A stretch of DNA of 64,000 nucleotides from Streptomyces sp. NBC_01549 (GTDB lineage Bacteria > Actinomycetota > Actinomycetes > Streptomycetales > Streptomycetaceae). Position numbers and translations under genes: made by a program. Of the stretch, positions 48,732-57,883 are shown piece by piece. The stretch lies in NCBI RefSeq assembly GCF_026339955.1, contig NZ_JAPEPW010000001.1:434001-498000 (forward strand), in the 5' to 3' direction. The notes under the pieces were generated by a model that did no database searches, was not told the origin of the DNA, and worked only from the letters and a program-made list of their open reading frames with translations. Position 1 is the first letter of the stretch. Each line of letters starts with the position of its first letter.

Positions 48732-48844
48732 CCTCAGACACACCATGAGGCGCTTAGGGAACCCTCAGCCTCTTCCGTCCCTCTTCTCATGTTTCTTACC
48801 TAGCGTCGTGAGCCGCACGCCAGGACAGGAAGAGGACCGCACGT

Positions 48845-49396
48845 ATGACCACTACGGCAAGGGCTCAGGGAGCCACCGTCTGGCTCACGGGCCTGCCGAG
48901 CGCGGGCAAGACGACCATCGCCCGGATACTGGGGACCCGTCTGAAGGCGGAGGGGCACCGGGTGGAGGTCCTCGACGGCGACGAGGTCCGCCGGTTCCTC
49001 TCCGCGGGTCTCGGCTTCTCGCGCGAGGACCGCAACACCAACGTGCAGCGCATCGGCCTGGTCGCCGAGGTGCTCGCGCGCAACGGCGTCCTCGCCGTGG
49101 TGCCCGTCATCGCGCCGTACGCCGACAGCCGCGATGCCGTACGGGAGCGGCACGAGGCGAGCGAGACGCCGTACATCGAGGTGCATGTCGCCACCCCGGT
49201 CGAGGTGTGCAGCGAGCGCGATGTGAAGGGGCTGTACGCCCGGCAGGCCGCGGGCCGGCTCACCGGGCTCACCGGCGTCGACGACCCCTACGAGCCGCCG
49301 CTCGACCCGGCGCTCACGCTGGAGACGCATCTGCAGACCCCGGAGGAGTCCGCGGACTCGGTGCACGCGGTGCTCGCCGCGAGGGGGCTCGTATGA
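48845..49396 (+). CDS. cysC: Adenylylsulfate (APS) kinase
   Basis: Phosphorylates adenylyl sulfate to PAPS in sulfate activation, 183 aa. P-loop GLPSAGKTT (16-24), [25 protein letters not shown] (APS-binding pattern) and [17 protein letters not shown] are intact, so it should be active. GGAAGAGGA lies upstream of ATG 48845. It overlaps the start of cysD (ATGA), but that gene is truncated, so sulfate adenylyltransferase must come from elsewhere. Confidence 0.93.
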   Translation: MTTTARAQGATVWLTGLPSAGKTTIARILGTRLKAEGHRVEVLDGDEVRRFLSAGLGFSREDRNTNVQRIGLVAEVLARNGVLAVVPVIAPYADSRDAVRERHEASETPYIEVHVATPVEVCSERDVKGLYARQAAGRLTGLTGVDDPYEPPLDPALTLETHLQTPEESADSVHAVLAARGLV

Positions 49397-49780
49397 CCTC
49401 CGCGACCGTCGAACAGGCCTTCACGCTGTCGCACTTGGACGCGTTGGAGTCCGAGGCCGTCCACATCTTCCGTGAGGTCGCGGGCGAGTTCGAACGGCCG
49501 GTGATCCTCTTCTCCGGCGGCAAGGACTCCATCGTCATGCTGCACCTCGCCCTGAAGGCCTTCGCCCCCGCCGCGATCCCCTTCACCCTGCTGCACGTCG
49601 ACACCGGACACAACTTCCCCGAAGTCCTCGCATACCGCGACCAGACGGTCGAGAAGCACGGACTGCGACTGCACATCGCCTCCGTACAGGACTACATCGA
49701 CCGCGGAGCCCATCGTCGACCCGGCGGACGGCTCGACCCTGACGGCGGGCATGGCCGACCTCTCCGCCCCGGACGCCTAG
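49393..49780 (+). pseudogene. cysD: Truncated sulfate adenylyltransferase subunit 2 (cysD), possibly joined to a cysN tail
   Basis: Residues 1-105 are normal Cys[19 protein letters not shown], the PP-loop SGGKDS (41-46), [28 protein letters not shown]. The usual protein is about 300 aa; homology stops at base 49708. The cysD frame then runs open into antisense of the next gene. In another frame 49709-49780 reads [20 protein letters not shown] and ends in TAG, which resembles the end of a CysN. I infer a deletion removing most of cysD and cysN. Confidence 0.8.
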
Positions 49781-49825
49781 GACGCCCCGACCGCCAGGAC
49801 GCTCAGGAACGCCCTCCGCCCGCCC

Positions 49826-52117
49826 TCAAGTCCCCAGTGACAGGCGAGGCTTGGGGGCGTCGACGCGTCCGGTCTGCGGGCGGCGGCTGCCCGCACGGTA
49901 GGGCCTCGGCCAGGCGACGCCCGGACCCTCGTACCCCTGCTCGGCCGCCGCGTGCAGCGTCCAGTGCGGGTCGTAGAGATGCGGCCGGGCGAGGGCGCAC
50001 AGGTCCGCGCGCCCGGCCAGGATCAGGGAGTTGACGTCGTCCCAGGAGGAGATCGCGCCGACGGCGATCACGTTGAGGCCGGTCTCGTGGCGGATCCGGT
50101 CGGCGAACGGGGTCTGGTACGAGCGGCCGTACTCGGGCTGTTCGTCGGCGACCACCTGCCCCGTCGACACATCGACCGCGTCGGCGCCGTGCGCCGCGAA
50201 GGCCCGGGCGATCGCCACGCCCTCGTCCCCGGTGTTGCCGCCCTCGGCCCAGTCGGTCGCGGAGATACGGACGGTCATGGGCCGCTCCTCCGGCCACACG
50301 CTCCGCACGGCGTCGAAGACCTCCAGCGGGAAGCGCAGCCTGCGTTCCAGCGAGCCGCCGTAGGCGTCGGTGCGCCGGTTGGTGAGCGGCGAGAGGAAGC
50401 CGGAGAGCAGGTAGCCGTGGGCGCAGTGCAGTTCGAGGAGGTCGAAGCCGCAGCGGGCGGCACGCAAGGCGGCTGCCACGAACTGCTCACGGATGTCCGT
50501 GAGTTGGGCGCGGTACAGCTGGCGGGGTGTCTGGCTGCGCGGTCCGTACGGGATCGGGGAGGCGGCCACGAGTGGCCAGTTGCCCTCCTCCAGGGGCTCG
50601 TCGATGCCCTCCCACATCAGCTTCGTGGAGCCCTTGCGGCCGGAGTGGCCGAGCTGGACGCCGATCGCGGCGCCGGGTGCCTGGGCGTGCACGAAGCCGA
50701 TGATCCGCCGCCAGGACTCGGCCTGCCTGTGTGAGTAGAGGCCCGCGCAGCCGGGTGTGATGCGGCCCTCGGCGCTCACGCACACCATCTCGGTCATCAC
50801 CAGGCCCGCGCCGCCGAGCGCCCGTGCGCCCAGGTGGACCAGGTGGAAGTCACCGGGGACGCCGTCCACGGCCGAGTACATGTCCATCGGTGAGACCACG
50901 ACCCGGTTGCGCAGGGTCAGACCGCGCAGCCGGAACGGGGTGAACATCGGGGGTGTGCCGGGCGGGCAGCCGAACTCGCGCTCGACCGCCGCCGTGAAGT
51001 GCGCGTCACGCAGCCGCAGGTTGTCGTGCGTGACGCGGCGGCTGCGGGTGAGGAGGTTGAAGGCGAACTGGCGGGCGGGCTGGTGGAGATACAGCCCCAG
51101 GTTCTCGAACCACTCCAGGCTGGCCCGCGCCGCCCGCTGGGTGGACGCGACGACCGGGCGCCGCTCCTCCTCGTAGGCGGCGAGGGCCTCGGCGAGGGTG
51201 GGCCGCTCCTCCAGACAGGCGGCCAGCGCGAGCGCGTCCTCGACGGCGAGCTTGGTGCCGGAGCCGATGGAGAAGTGGGCGGTGTGCGCGGCGTCGCCGA
51301 GGAGGACCAGATTGCCGTGGGACCAGCGGTCGTTGACCACCGTACGGAAGGTGGTCCACGTCGACTTGTTGGACCGCAGCTGCCGCCCGCCGAGTGCGTC
51401 CGTGAAGATCTTGCCGCAGAGCTCGACGGACTCCTGTTCGTCGAGGTCCGCGAAACCGGCCGCCCGCCACACCTCTTCGCGCATCTCGACGATGACGGTG
51501 GAGGCGTCGGCCGCGAAGGGGTAGCCGTGCAGCTGCATCACGCCGTGCTCGGTCTCGGCGATCTCGAAGCGGAAGGAGTCGAAGGCGAAGTCGGCGGCGA
51601 GCCAGATGTAACGGCACCGGTGCTCCTCGACCGACGGTCCGAACACCTCCGCGTACGCCGCCCGGGTCGGGCTGTGCACCCCGTCCGCGGCGACGACCAG
51701 GTCGTACGCCGTCATCAGCTCGGCGACCGGCGGGGCCTCGGCCCGGAAGCGCAGCTCTATGCCGAGCGAGCGGCAGCGCTCGTGCAGGATCTCCAGGAGC
51801 CGGCGTCGGCCGAGCGCCGCGAAGCCGTGGCCCCCGGAGGTGTGGCGCACGCCCCGGTGCACGATGTCGATGTCGTCCCAGCGCACGAACTCGTCCTGGA
51901 GCGCCGCGTACACGACCGGATCGGCGTGCTCGATCCCGCCCAGCGTCTCGTCGGAGAGCACGACACCGAAGCCGAAGGTGTCGTCGGGGGCGTTGCGCTC
52001 CCAAACGGTGACCTCGCGGTCCGGGTCGAGGCGCTTGAGGAGCGCGGCGGCGTAGAGCCCGCCGGGACCGCCGCCGATGACGGCGACGCGCGCGGACGCG
52101 CACGGCCGCGTCGGCAC
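49826..52117 (-). CDS. Bifunctional 2-aminobenzoyl-CoA (or salicylyl-CoA) monooxygenase/reductase
   Basis: Two-domain flavoenzyme of 763 aa. The N-terminal half is a salicylate-hydroxylase-type FAD monooxygenase ([14 protein letters not shown] near 12-25, [34 protein letters not shown]). The C-terminal half, from about 375, is an Old Yellow Enzyme-type FMN reductase ([57 protein letters not shown] as pattern). This architecture is that of Azoarcus evansii 2-aminobenzoyl-CoA monooxygenase/reductase, and also of salicylyl-CoA 5-hydroxylase. The start is GTG 52117, three bases from the hydratase stop. Confidence 0.9.
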   Translation of the reverse strand: MPTRPCASARVAVIGGGPGGLYAAALLKRLDPDREVTVWERNAPDDTFGFGVVLSDETLGGIEHADPVVYAALQDEFVRWDDIDIVHRGVRHTSGGHGFAALGRRRLLEILHERCRSLGIELRFRAEAPPVAELMTAYDLVVAADGVHSPTRAAYAEVFGPSVEEHRCRYIWLAADFAFDSFRFEIAETEHGVMQLHGYPFAADASTVIVEMREEVWRAAGFADLDEQESVELCGKIFTDALGGRQLRSNKSTWTTFRTVVNDRWSHGNLVLLGDAAHTAHFSIGSGTKLAVEDALALAACLEERPTLAEALAAYEEERRPVVASTQRAARASLEWFENLGLYLHQPARQFAFNLLTRSRRVTHDNLRLRDAHFTAAVEREFGCPPGTPPMFTPFRLRGLTLRNRVVVSPMDMYSAVDGVPGDFHLVHLGARALGGAGLVMTEMVCVSAEGRITPGCAGLYSHRQAESWRRIIGFVHAQAPGAAIGVQLGHSGRKGSTKLMWEGIDEPLEEGNWPLVAASPIPYGPRSQTPRQLYRAQLTDIREQFVAAALRAARCGFDLLELHCAHGYLLSGFLSPLTNRRTDAYGGSLERRLRFPLEVFDAVRSVWPEERPMTVRISATDWAEGGNTGDEGVAIARAFAAHGADAVDVSTGQVVADEQPEYGRSYQTPFADRIRHETGLNVIAVGAISSWDDVNSLILAGRADLCALARPHLYDPHWTLHAAAEQGYEGPGVAWPRPYRAGSRRPQTGRVDAPKPRLSLGT

Positions 52118-52119
52118 GG

Positions 52120-52947
52120 CTATCGCCCCCGCCACTTCGGCGCGCGCTTCTCCGTGAAGGCCGCGTGGAACTCGGCGTAGTCCTCGCCGGTCATCAGGAG
52201 GGCCTGGGTCGAGGCGTCGAGTTCGACGGAGGCGGCGAGGGGCATGTCCAGTTCGGCGGTGAGCAGGGCCTTGGTCTGGGCATACGCGAGGGCCGGGCCC
52301 TCGGCCAGGCGGCGGGCCAGGGACTGGGCAGCCGCGTCGACACCGCCCTCGTCGGTCAGCTCGCTGATCAGGCCGATCCGCTCGGCCTCGGGCGCGCGCA
52401 CCGGTTCGCCGAGCATCAGCAGCCGGGTCGCGTGACCGAGCCCCACGACGCGGGGCAGCAGATAGGCGGCGCCCATGTCGCCGCCGGACAGTCCGACGCG
52501 GGTGAAGAGGAAGGCGAACCGGGCGCTCGGGTCGGCCACCCGGAAGTCGGCGGCCAGGGCGAGGACGGCTCCGGCGCCCGCCGCGATCCCGTGCACCGCC
52601 GCGATCACCGGGAACGGGCACTCCCGTACGGCCCGCACGACCTGCCCGGTCATCCGGTTGAAGTCCAGGAGCTGGGCGGTGTCCATGGACAGGGTCGCGC
52701 CGATGATCTCGTCGACGTCGCCGCCGGAGCAGAAACCGCGCCCCTCCCCCGCCAGCACCAGAGCCCGTACCGACCGCTCGCGGGAGAGCTCGGCGAGCAG
52801 GTCACGCAGGTCGGCGTAGGCGCCGAAGGTGAGGGCGTTGAGTTTCTCGGGGCGGGCCAGGGTGACCGTGGCGACCCCGTCGGCGACCTCGCACCTCAGG
52901 TGCTGCCAGTCGGGGGTGCGGGCGGCGGAGCCGGTGAAGGGACTCAT
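52120..52947 (-). CDS. Enoyl-CoA hydratase/isomerase
   Basis: Crotonase-fold enzyme, 275 aa, presumably hydrating or isomerising a CoA intermediate of the aromatic pathway. Oxyanion-hole segments ALTFGAYADL, GEGRGFCSGGDVDEI and AAVHGIAAGAGAVLALAADFRV are present. The usual catalytic Glu region reads FTRVGLSGGDMGAAYLLPRVVG, as in the PaaG/isomerase branch, where an Asp can replace Glu. First gene of the two-gene operon with the monooxygenase. Confidence 0.9.
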   Translation of the reverse strand: MSPFTGSAARTPDWQHLRCEVADGVATVTLARPEKLNALTFGAYADLRDLLAELSRERSVRALVLAGEGRGFCSGGDVDEIIGATLSMDTAQLLDFNRMTGQVVRAVRECPFPVIAAVHGIAAGAGAVLALAADFRVADPSARFAFLFTRVGLSGGDMGAAYLLPRVVGLGHATRLLMLGEPVRAPEAERIGLISELTDEGGVDAAAQSLARRLAEGPALAYAQTKALLTAELDMPLAASVELDASTQALLMTGEDYAEFHAAFTEKRAPKWRGR

Positions 52948-53292
52948 GACGGGCGGCCTCCTCGGACGGGGGCGGCGGTCCGCGCCATGGGGCGCCGGAC
53001 AGCGGTCGTCGCTACTCCATGAAGTTATCACCAGTCTGTGACTGTCGTCACGACCGCGCAATAACTCGGTCGTGAAGTGACCGTGTCCCGTCACCGAGTC
53101 ACGGGTTCTCGATAGCCCCGTAGCGGTGGGAGCACCTCGCGGGAGGCGGGGGGTTGAGCTGGGTACGGGGCCTCATGCCGAGCCGAACGTCCTGGGAGGG
53201 CGCCCACCGAATGTCCTGGAAAGCGCCCGCCGGATGTCTCTGTCCGGTCGCGCCGTACCATTCCTAGAGCTGAAAGCAGGACAGCCTGCTCC
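52948..53292. promoter_or_regulatory. Divergent gap with second copy of the candidate PaaX operator
   Basis: GTGACTGTCGTCAC at 53038-53051 (dyad GTGAC-TGTC-GTCAC) repeats 13 bases exactly from 46140-46152. On the minus strand GTGATAACT downstream of it could be the -10 of the hydratase promoter. The rest of the gap shows no gene. Confidence 0.55.
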
Positions 53293-53739
53293 ATGAACGG
53301 ACCCACCTTGCACGACACCCCCGCCTCCTGGCGCATCGCGCTGCCGCACACCGCCGCGGCCGTGCCGGTCGCCCGCGCCCTGGTCCGCACCGCGCTGGCC
53401 GAGGTGAAGCACGCGGCCGACAGCGACACCGCGGAACTGCTCACCGCGGAACTGGTCGCCAACGCCGTGGAGCACACCGCGGGAGACGGCCCCATAGAGC
53501 TGGTCGTGGAGGTGATGCCGACCGGCTGTCAGGTCGAGGTGCACGATCCGGACCCAAAGCCGCCCGGCAACCTCACGGTCCCGGAGCCGCCCGGCGAGCC
53601 CGACCCCTGGCAGGAGCACGGGCGCGGCCTCCTCCTGATCCGCACCCTCAGCTCCTCCTGCGGCCACCGCCCCACCGGCTCCGGCAAGGCGGTCTGGTTC
53701 AGACTGCCTGTGGTGCCCGCTCAGCGGCGTCCGGTGTAG
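53293..53739 (+). CDS. RsbW-like ATP-binding (anti-sigma/kinase) protein
   Basis: 148 aa single HATPase_c domain of the anti-sigma kinase type, very numerous in Streptomyces. The N-box appears as ELLTAELVANAVEHTAGD, and the G-boxes as EVHDPDP and EHGRGLLLIRTLSSSCG. It probably binds ATP and a partner anti-anti-sigma factor or sigma factor; no partner is encoded nearby. Its last 41 bases overlap the end of the convergent permease gene. Confidence 0.88.
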   Translation: MNGPTLHDTPASWRIALPHTAAAVPVARALVRTALAEVKHAADSDTAELLTAELVANAVEHTAGDGPIELVVEVMPTGCQVEVHDPDPKPPGNLTVPEPPGEPDPWQEHGRGLLLIRTLSSSCGHRPTGSGKAVWFRLPVVPAQRRPV

Positions 53740-55165
53740 CCGCCGTCGCCGTGGCCGATCGGGCCAGGCGCGAATTGCGGCGCCCGTAGCGCACGTACAC
53801 GAGGAATCCGGCCGCCAGGAAGCACCCGAACTGGATCCAGGTCGTCCAGCCCGTCTCGTACATCAGATACAGGCAGAAGCCGACGCCGAGCAGCGGTACC
53901 ACGGGGTAGAGCGGCACCCGGAACGTCCTGGCGAGACCCGGCTCCCGGCGCCGCAGCGCGATCACCGCGACATTGACGGCGGCCATGGTGGCGAGCGTGC
54001 CGATCGTCGTCAGGTTGACGACGGCGTCGAGCGGGGCGAAGGCCGCCGGGACGGCGAAGACGATGGCGACGATCAGGGTTCCCGCGACCGGTGTCGAGGT
54101 CTTCGGCGAGATCTTCTCGAAGACGCGCGGCACGAGCCCGTCGCGGGACATGGACATGAGGATGCGGGTCTGTCCGTACATCACCGCGAGCACCACCGAG
54201 GCGATGGCGACGACCGCCCCGAACGCGACGACCCCGGCGCCGACCGTGGACCCGGTGACCACGTTGACGACATACGACAGCGCGGCGGGCCGCCCGCCGA
54301 CCGCGTCGCCACCGACGGCGCCGATCGCCGCGAGGGCCACCGCGCAGTACAGCAGGGTGACCAGACCGAGGCAGACCAGGATGGCGATCGGGATGTCACG
54401 GCGGGGATTCTTGGCCTCCTCGCCGGCGGTGGTGATCGCGTCGAAGCCGATGTACGAGAAGAAGGCGGCCGTGGTGCCCGTGCCGATGCCGCCGAGCCCG
54501 GCCGGGGAGAACGGCGTGAGGTTGCCGTGCTTGAAGGCACTGAACCCGATCGCGCAGAACGCGACGAGCACGACGAGCTTCAGCACGGCCATGGCCGCGG
54601 TCGCCCGGGCGCTCTCGCGCACCCCGCGGATCAGCAGGACCGAGGCCAGCGCGATCACGATGACCGCGGGGAGGTTGACGATCCCGCCGTCGGACGGACC
54701 GGCCGAGAGCGCCGCGGGCAGCCGCACACCCATGAGGCTGTGCAGCAGTTCGTTGACGTACTGGCTCCAGCCGACCGCCACGGCCGACACGGAGACGCCG
54801 TACTCCAGGAGCAGACACCAGCCGACGAGGAAGGCCGTGCCCTCGCCCAGCCCCGCGTAGGCGAAGGAGTACGAGGATCCGGAGACGGGGATCGCACCGC
54901 CGAGTTCGGCGAAGGAGAACGCGGTGAAGACGCAGGTGATCGCCGCGAGGATGAACGACACGACCACGGCGGGTCCGGCCTGCGCGACCGAGTCGGAGAG
55001 GCCGACGAAGATTCCGGTGCCGACGATGGCGCCCACGCCGAAGCAGACGAGTTGGAAGAGGCCCATGGTGCGCTTGAGGCCATGGCCTTCGTGGTCGGCG
55101 CCTGATTCGGCCATCAGCAGCTGGGGGGACTTGACGCGTGGAGCGGACATGCGGGTGGTGCTCAT
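53699..55165 (-). CDS. APC-family amino acid permease (cationic amino acid transporter type)
   Basis: Membrane transporter, 488 aa, about 12 helices. The first helix carries the unwound substrate motif FGVGAIVGTGIFVGLSD; SFAELGGAIPVSGSSYSFAY and FFSYIGFDAITTAGEEAKNPRRDIP are CAT/YfnA hallmarks. It follows arginine deiminase and ornithine carbamoyltransferase on the same strand, so arginine uptake or arginine/ornithine exchange is inferred. The start at ATG 55165 (MSTTRMSAPRV) is set by homology; the frame is open further upstream. Confidence 0.88.
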   Translation of the reverse strand: MSTTRMSAPRVKSPQLLMAESGADHEGHGLKRTMGLFQLVCFGVGAIVGTGIFVGLSDSVAQAGPAVVVSFILAAITCVFTAFSFAELGGAIPVSGSSYSFAYAGLGEGTAFLVGWCLLLEYGVSVSAVAVGWSQYVNELLHSLMGVRLPAALSAGPSDGGIVNLPAVIVIALASVLLIRGVRESARATAAMAVLKLVVLVAFCAIGFSAFKHGNLTPFSPAGLGGIGTGTTAAFFSYIGFDAITTAGEEAKNPRRDIPIAILVCLGLVTLLYCAVALAAIGAVGGDAVGGRPAALSYVVNVVTGSTVGAGVVAFGAVVAIASVVLAVMYGQTRILMSMSRDGLVPRVFEKISPKTSTPVAGTLIVAIVFAVPAAFAPLDAVVNLTTIGTLATMAAVNVAVIALRRREPGLARTFRVPLYPVVPLLGVGFCLYLMYETGWTTWIQFGCFLAAGFLVYVRYGRRNSRLARSATATAATPDAAERAPQAV

Positions 55166-55262
55166 TTCCGGTGGTGCGGGGTGCGACTGGGTCGGTCGCG
55201 CGGCGGTCGCGGAAGGGGTGGCTCCGGACCGCCGGTCAGGATAAGGCCTGCGCGGGCGTCCG

Positions 55263-56297
55263 TCAGGCCAGGACCTGGGGGATTCCCGCTCGGCCCAGGG
55301 TGGCGACCATGATCGCCTTGATGGTGTGCAGCCGGTTCTCGGCCTCGTCGAAGACGACCGACTGCGCCGACTCGAACACCTCGTCGGTGACCTCCAGCGA
55401 GTCGCGGCCGTGGGTCTCGTGGATCTCACGGCCGACCTTGGTGCCCAGGTCGTGGAAGGCCGGCAGGCAGTGCAGGAACTTCACGTCCGGGTTGCCGGTG
55501 GCGCGCAGCACGTCCATGGTCACGGCGTACGGGGACAGCGCGCCGATGCGCTCGTCCCACACCTCCTTGGGCTCGCCCATCGAGACCCAGACGTCGGTGG
55601 CGACGAAGTCGGCGCCGTGGACGCCCTCGCCGAGGTGCTCGGTGAGGGTGACGCGCCCGCCGCTGTTCTCGGCGAGCTTGCGGGCCTGGGCGACGATCTC
55701 GTCGGCCGGCCAGTAGGCCTTCGGGGCGACGATCCGGACGTCCATGCCGAGGAGCGCGCCGGTGACCAGGTAGGAGTTGCCCATGTTGAAACGGGCGTCA
55801 CCCAGGTAGGCGAAGGCGATCTCACCGAGCGGCTTGTCGCAGTGCTCGGTCATGGTGAGCACGTCGGCGAGCATCTGGGTGGGGTGCCAATCGTCGGTCA
55901 GACCGTTGTAGACGGGCACTCCGGCGTACGCGGCCAGCTCCTCGACGGAGGTCTGACTGTCGCCCCGGTACTCGATCGCGTCGAACATCCGGCCGAGGAC
56001 GCGCGCGGTGTCCTTCACGGACTCCTTGTGACCTATCTGCGAACCGGACGGGTCCAGGTACGTCGTCGAGGCGCCCTGGTCCGCGGCTGCGACCTCGAAC
56101 GCGCAGCGCGTGCGGGTGGAGGTCTTCTCGAAGATCAGCGCGATGTTCCTGCCCCGCAGGTACTGCGTCTCGGTCCCGGCCTTCTTGGCCGCCTTGAGCT
56201 CGGCGGCCAGCTCGATCAGACCGCGGAACTCCTCCCCGGTGAAGTCCAGCTCCTTGAGGAAGTGGCGTCCGGAGAGGGCGGTCGGGACTGTCGCCAT
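55263..56297 (-). CDS. arcB: Ornithine carbamoyltransferase
   Basis: Transfers carbamoyl between carbamoyl phosphate and ornithine/citrulline; 344 aa, close to the usual 330. Carbamoyl-phosphate site STRTR at 60-64, ornithine loop with [10 protein letters not shown], and [14 protein letters not shown] are intact. Its position after arginine deiminase points to the catabolic direction (citrulline to ornithine plus carbamoyl phosphate). No carbamate kinase gene is in the window to complete ATP formation. Confidence 0.94.
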   Translation of the reverse strand: MATVPTALSGRHFLKELDFTGEEFRGLIELAAELKAAKKAGTETQYLRGRNIALIFEKTSTRTRCAFEVAAADQGASTTYLDPSGSQIGHKESVKDTARVLGRMFDAIEYRGDSQTSVEELAAYAGVPVYNGLTDDWHPTQMLADVLTMTEHCDKPLGEIAFAYLGDARFNMGNSYLVTGALLGMDVRIVAPKAYWPADEIVAQARKLAENSGGRVTLTEHLGEGVHGADFVATDVWVSMGEPKEVWDERIGALSPYAVTMDVLRATGNPDVKFLHCLPAFHDLGTKVGREIHETHGRDSLEVTDEVFESAQSVVFDEAENRLHTIKAIMVATLGRAGIPQVLA

Positions 56298-56349
56298 GGG
56301 GGCGCTCCAGGGATGCGAGAACGGGGACGAACAAAGGGGCGAGTGGAAG

Positions 56350-56377
56350 TCTATACGATGCTCCACATTTCTATACG
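56350..56377 (-). promoter_or_regulatory. Direct repeat upstream of arcB
   Basis: TCTATACG occurs at 56350-56357 and again at 56370-56377, exactly 20 bases apart (two helical turns), about 50 bases before the arcB start. Phased direct repeats suggest tandem binding on one DNA face. It differs from the known ARG box (TTGCATA-type). Confidence 0.45.
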
Positions 56378-56410
56378 GGACCTCTTTGTGGACCTCGGGG
56401 ACAGCGCGCC

Positions 56411-56472
56411 TTCAGGGGCGCGGGGCCGTCACATCGTGCGGCTCCGCCGCGTGGGCGCGATCAGCCCCCACC
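56411..56472. repeat. Streptomyces intergenic repeat (GGGGCGCGGGG...CAGCCCCCACC)
   Basis: TTCAGGGGCGCGGGG and CAGCCCCCACC flank an inserted stem GCGGC-TCC-GCCGC. The same outer sequences occur at 59861-59896. Such short elements are scattered through Streptomyces genomes, usually after genes. Confidence 0.7.
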
Positions 56473-56487
56473 CACCCGCACCCGAGA

Positions 56488-57717
56488 TCACACCCCCACC
56501 GCCGCCCTTTCCACCGGACAGCTCATACACCGAGGCCCACCCCGCCCCCTCCCCAGCTCACTCCCCGGAATCTCGATCACCTCGATACCCTGCTTCCGCA
56601 GATGCGTATTGGTGGTCACGTTGCGCTCATAGGCGACGACGACCCCGGGCTCCACCGCGAGGACGTTGCACCCGTCGTCCCACTGCTCCCGCTCCGCCGC
56701 GTGCACGTCCTGCGTAGCGGTCAGCACCCGGATCTCGCTCAACCCCAGCGCCGCCGCGATCGCCCGGTGCATGTGCTCCGGCGGATGGTCGGTGACCTTC
56801 AGCTCCTTGTCCCCCGAGCCCGGTTCGATCGTGTACGAGCGGAGCATGCCGAGCCCCGCGTACTGGGTGAAGGTGTCGCCGTCGACCATCGTCATCACGG
56901 TGTCGAGGTGCATGAGGGCCCGCCGCTTGGGCATGTCGAGCGCCACGATCGTACGGGCCGACCCGGCGGCGAACAGCTTGTGCGCGAGCATCTCGACGGC
57001 CTGCGGCGTCGTCCGCTCGCTCATGCCGATGAGCACCGCGCCGTTGCCGATGACGAGCACGTCACCGCCCTCGATGGTGGACGGATAGTCCGCCTGCCCC
57101 TCCGACCAGAGGTTGAAGCCCTCGTCACGGAAGAGCGGATGGTGCCGGTAGATCGCCTCGAAGTGAACGGTCTCCCGCTGCCGCGCGGGCCAGCGCATGG
57201 CGTTGATGGAGACCCCGTCATAGATCCACGCGGAGGTGTCCCGGGTGAAGAGGTGATTGGGGAGCGGGCCGAGGAGGAAGTCGTCGAGGTCCATGACATG
57301 GAAGCGCACGGAGGTCGGCTCCGGGTGTACGTCCAGGAACTCCCGTTTGGTCATCCCGCCGATCAGCGTGGCGGCCAGTTCCGGGGCCGGCAGGGTCTCG
57401 AAGGCGGCCCGGAGGTGGTCGGTGGCGAGCGGACCGTACTCCTTCTCGTCGAAGACGCGGTCCAGGACGAGCGATCTGGCCGCCGGGATCTCCAGGGCCT
57501 CGGCGAGCAGGTCCCCGAAGAGATGGACGGTGACCCCGCGATCACGCAGCACGTCCGCGAATCCGTCGTGCTCCGCCCGGGCCCGGCGCACCCACAGCAC
57601 GTCATCGAAGAGCAGGGCGTCCTTGTTGCTGGGGGTGAGCCTCTTGAGCTCGAGGTCGGGTCTGTGCAGGATGACGCGGCGCAGCCGCCCGGCCTCGGAG
57701 TCGACGTGGAATCCCAT
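56488..57717 (-). CDS. arcA: Arginine deiminase
   Basis: Hydrolyses arginine to citrulline and ammonia; 409 aa as expected. Motifs [20 protein letters not shown], the catalytic His region [14 protein letters not shown], and the nucleophile Cys397 in GGPRCMSCP near the C-terminus are all present. ATG 57717 follows GGATGGAGG. It heads the arcA-arcB-permease row and is divergent from the SPFH gene. Confidence 0.95.
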   Translation of the reverse strand: MGFHVDSEAGRLRRVILHRPDLELKRLTPSNKDALLFDDVLWVRRARAEHDGFADVLRDRGVTVHLFGDLLAEALEIPAARSLVLDRVFDEKEYGPLATDHLRAAFETLPAPELAATLIGGMTKREFLDVHPEPTSVRFHVMDLDDFLLGPLPNHLFTRDTSAWIYDGVSINAMRWPARQRETVHFEAIYRHHPLFRDEGFNLWSEGQADYPSTIEGGDVLVIGNGAVLIGMSERTTPQAVEMLAHKLFAAGSARTIVALDMPKRRALMHLDTVMTMVDGDTFTQYAGLGMLRSYTIEPGSGDKELKVTDHPPEHMHRAIAAALGLSEIRVLTATQDVHAAEREQWDDGCNVLAVEPGVVVAYERNVTTNTHLRKQGIEVIEIPGSELGRGRGGPRCMSCPVERAAVGV

Positions 57718-57790
57718 GCCTCCATCCTGACCATCCGGACGCCTGTTCACCCGCGGATCGACGGGAGACCGGCGAGTTGATTTCGTCCCC

Positions 57791-57821
57791 TTGACGATAA
57801 GGGCGCCTCTTCATTATCGTC
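57791..57821 (+). promoter_or_regulatory. Promoter with inverted repeat upstream of the SPFH gene
   Basis: TTGACG (57791-57796) and TATCGT (57815-57820), spacer 18, form a good housekeeping promoter. GACGATAA (57793-57800) and TTATCGTC (57814-57821) are an exact inverted repeat covering both hexamers, so a dimer bound there would block RNA polymerase. Confidence 0.6.
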
Positions 57822-57883
57822 ACTACGACGACAAAAGCGCATCACAGCGGTCGCCGGGATCGCCCGGCGGCAAGGGGGTACCC

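Noticed and set aside
50031..52180. Plus-strand frames opposite the monooxygenase/reductase
   Set aside because: The minus-strand protein shows two intact flavin domains; the plus frames are low-complexity shadows.
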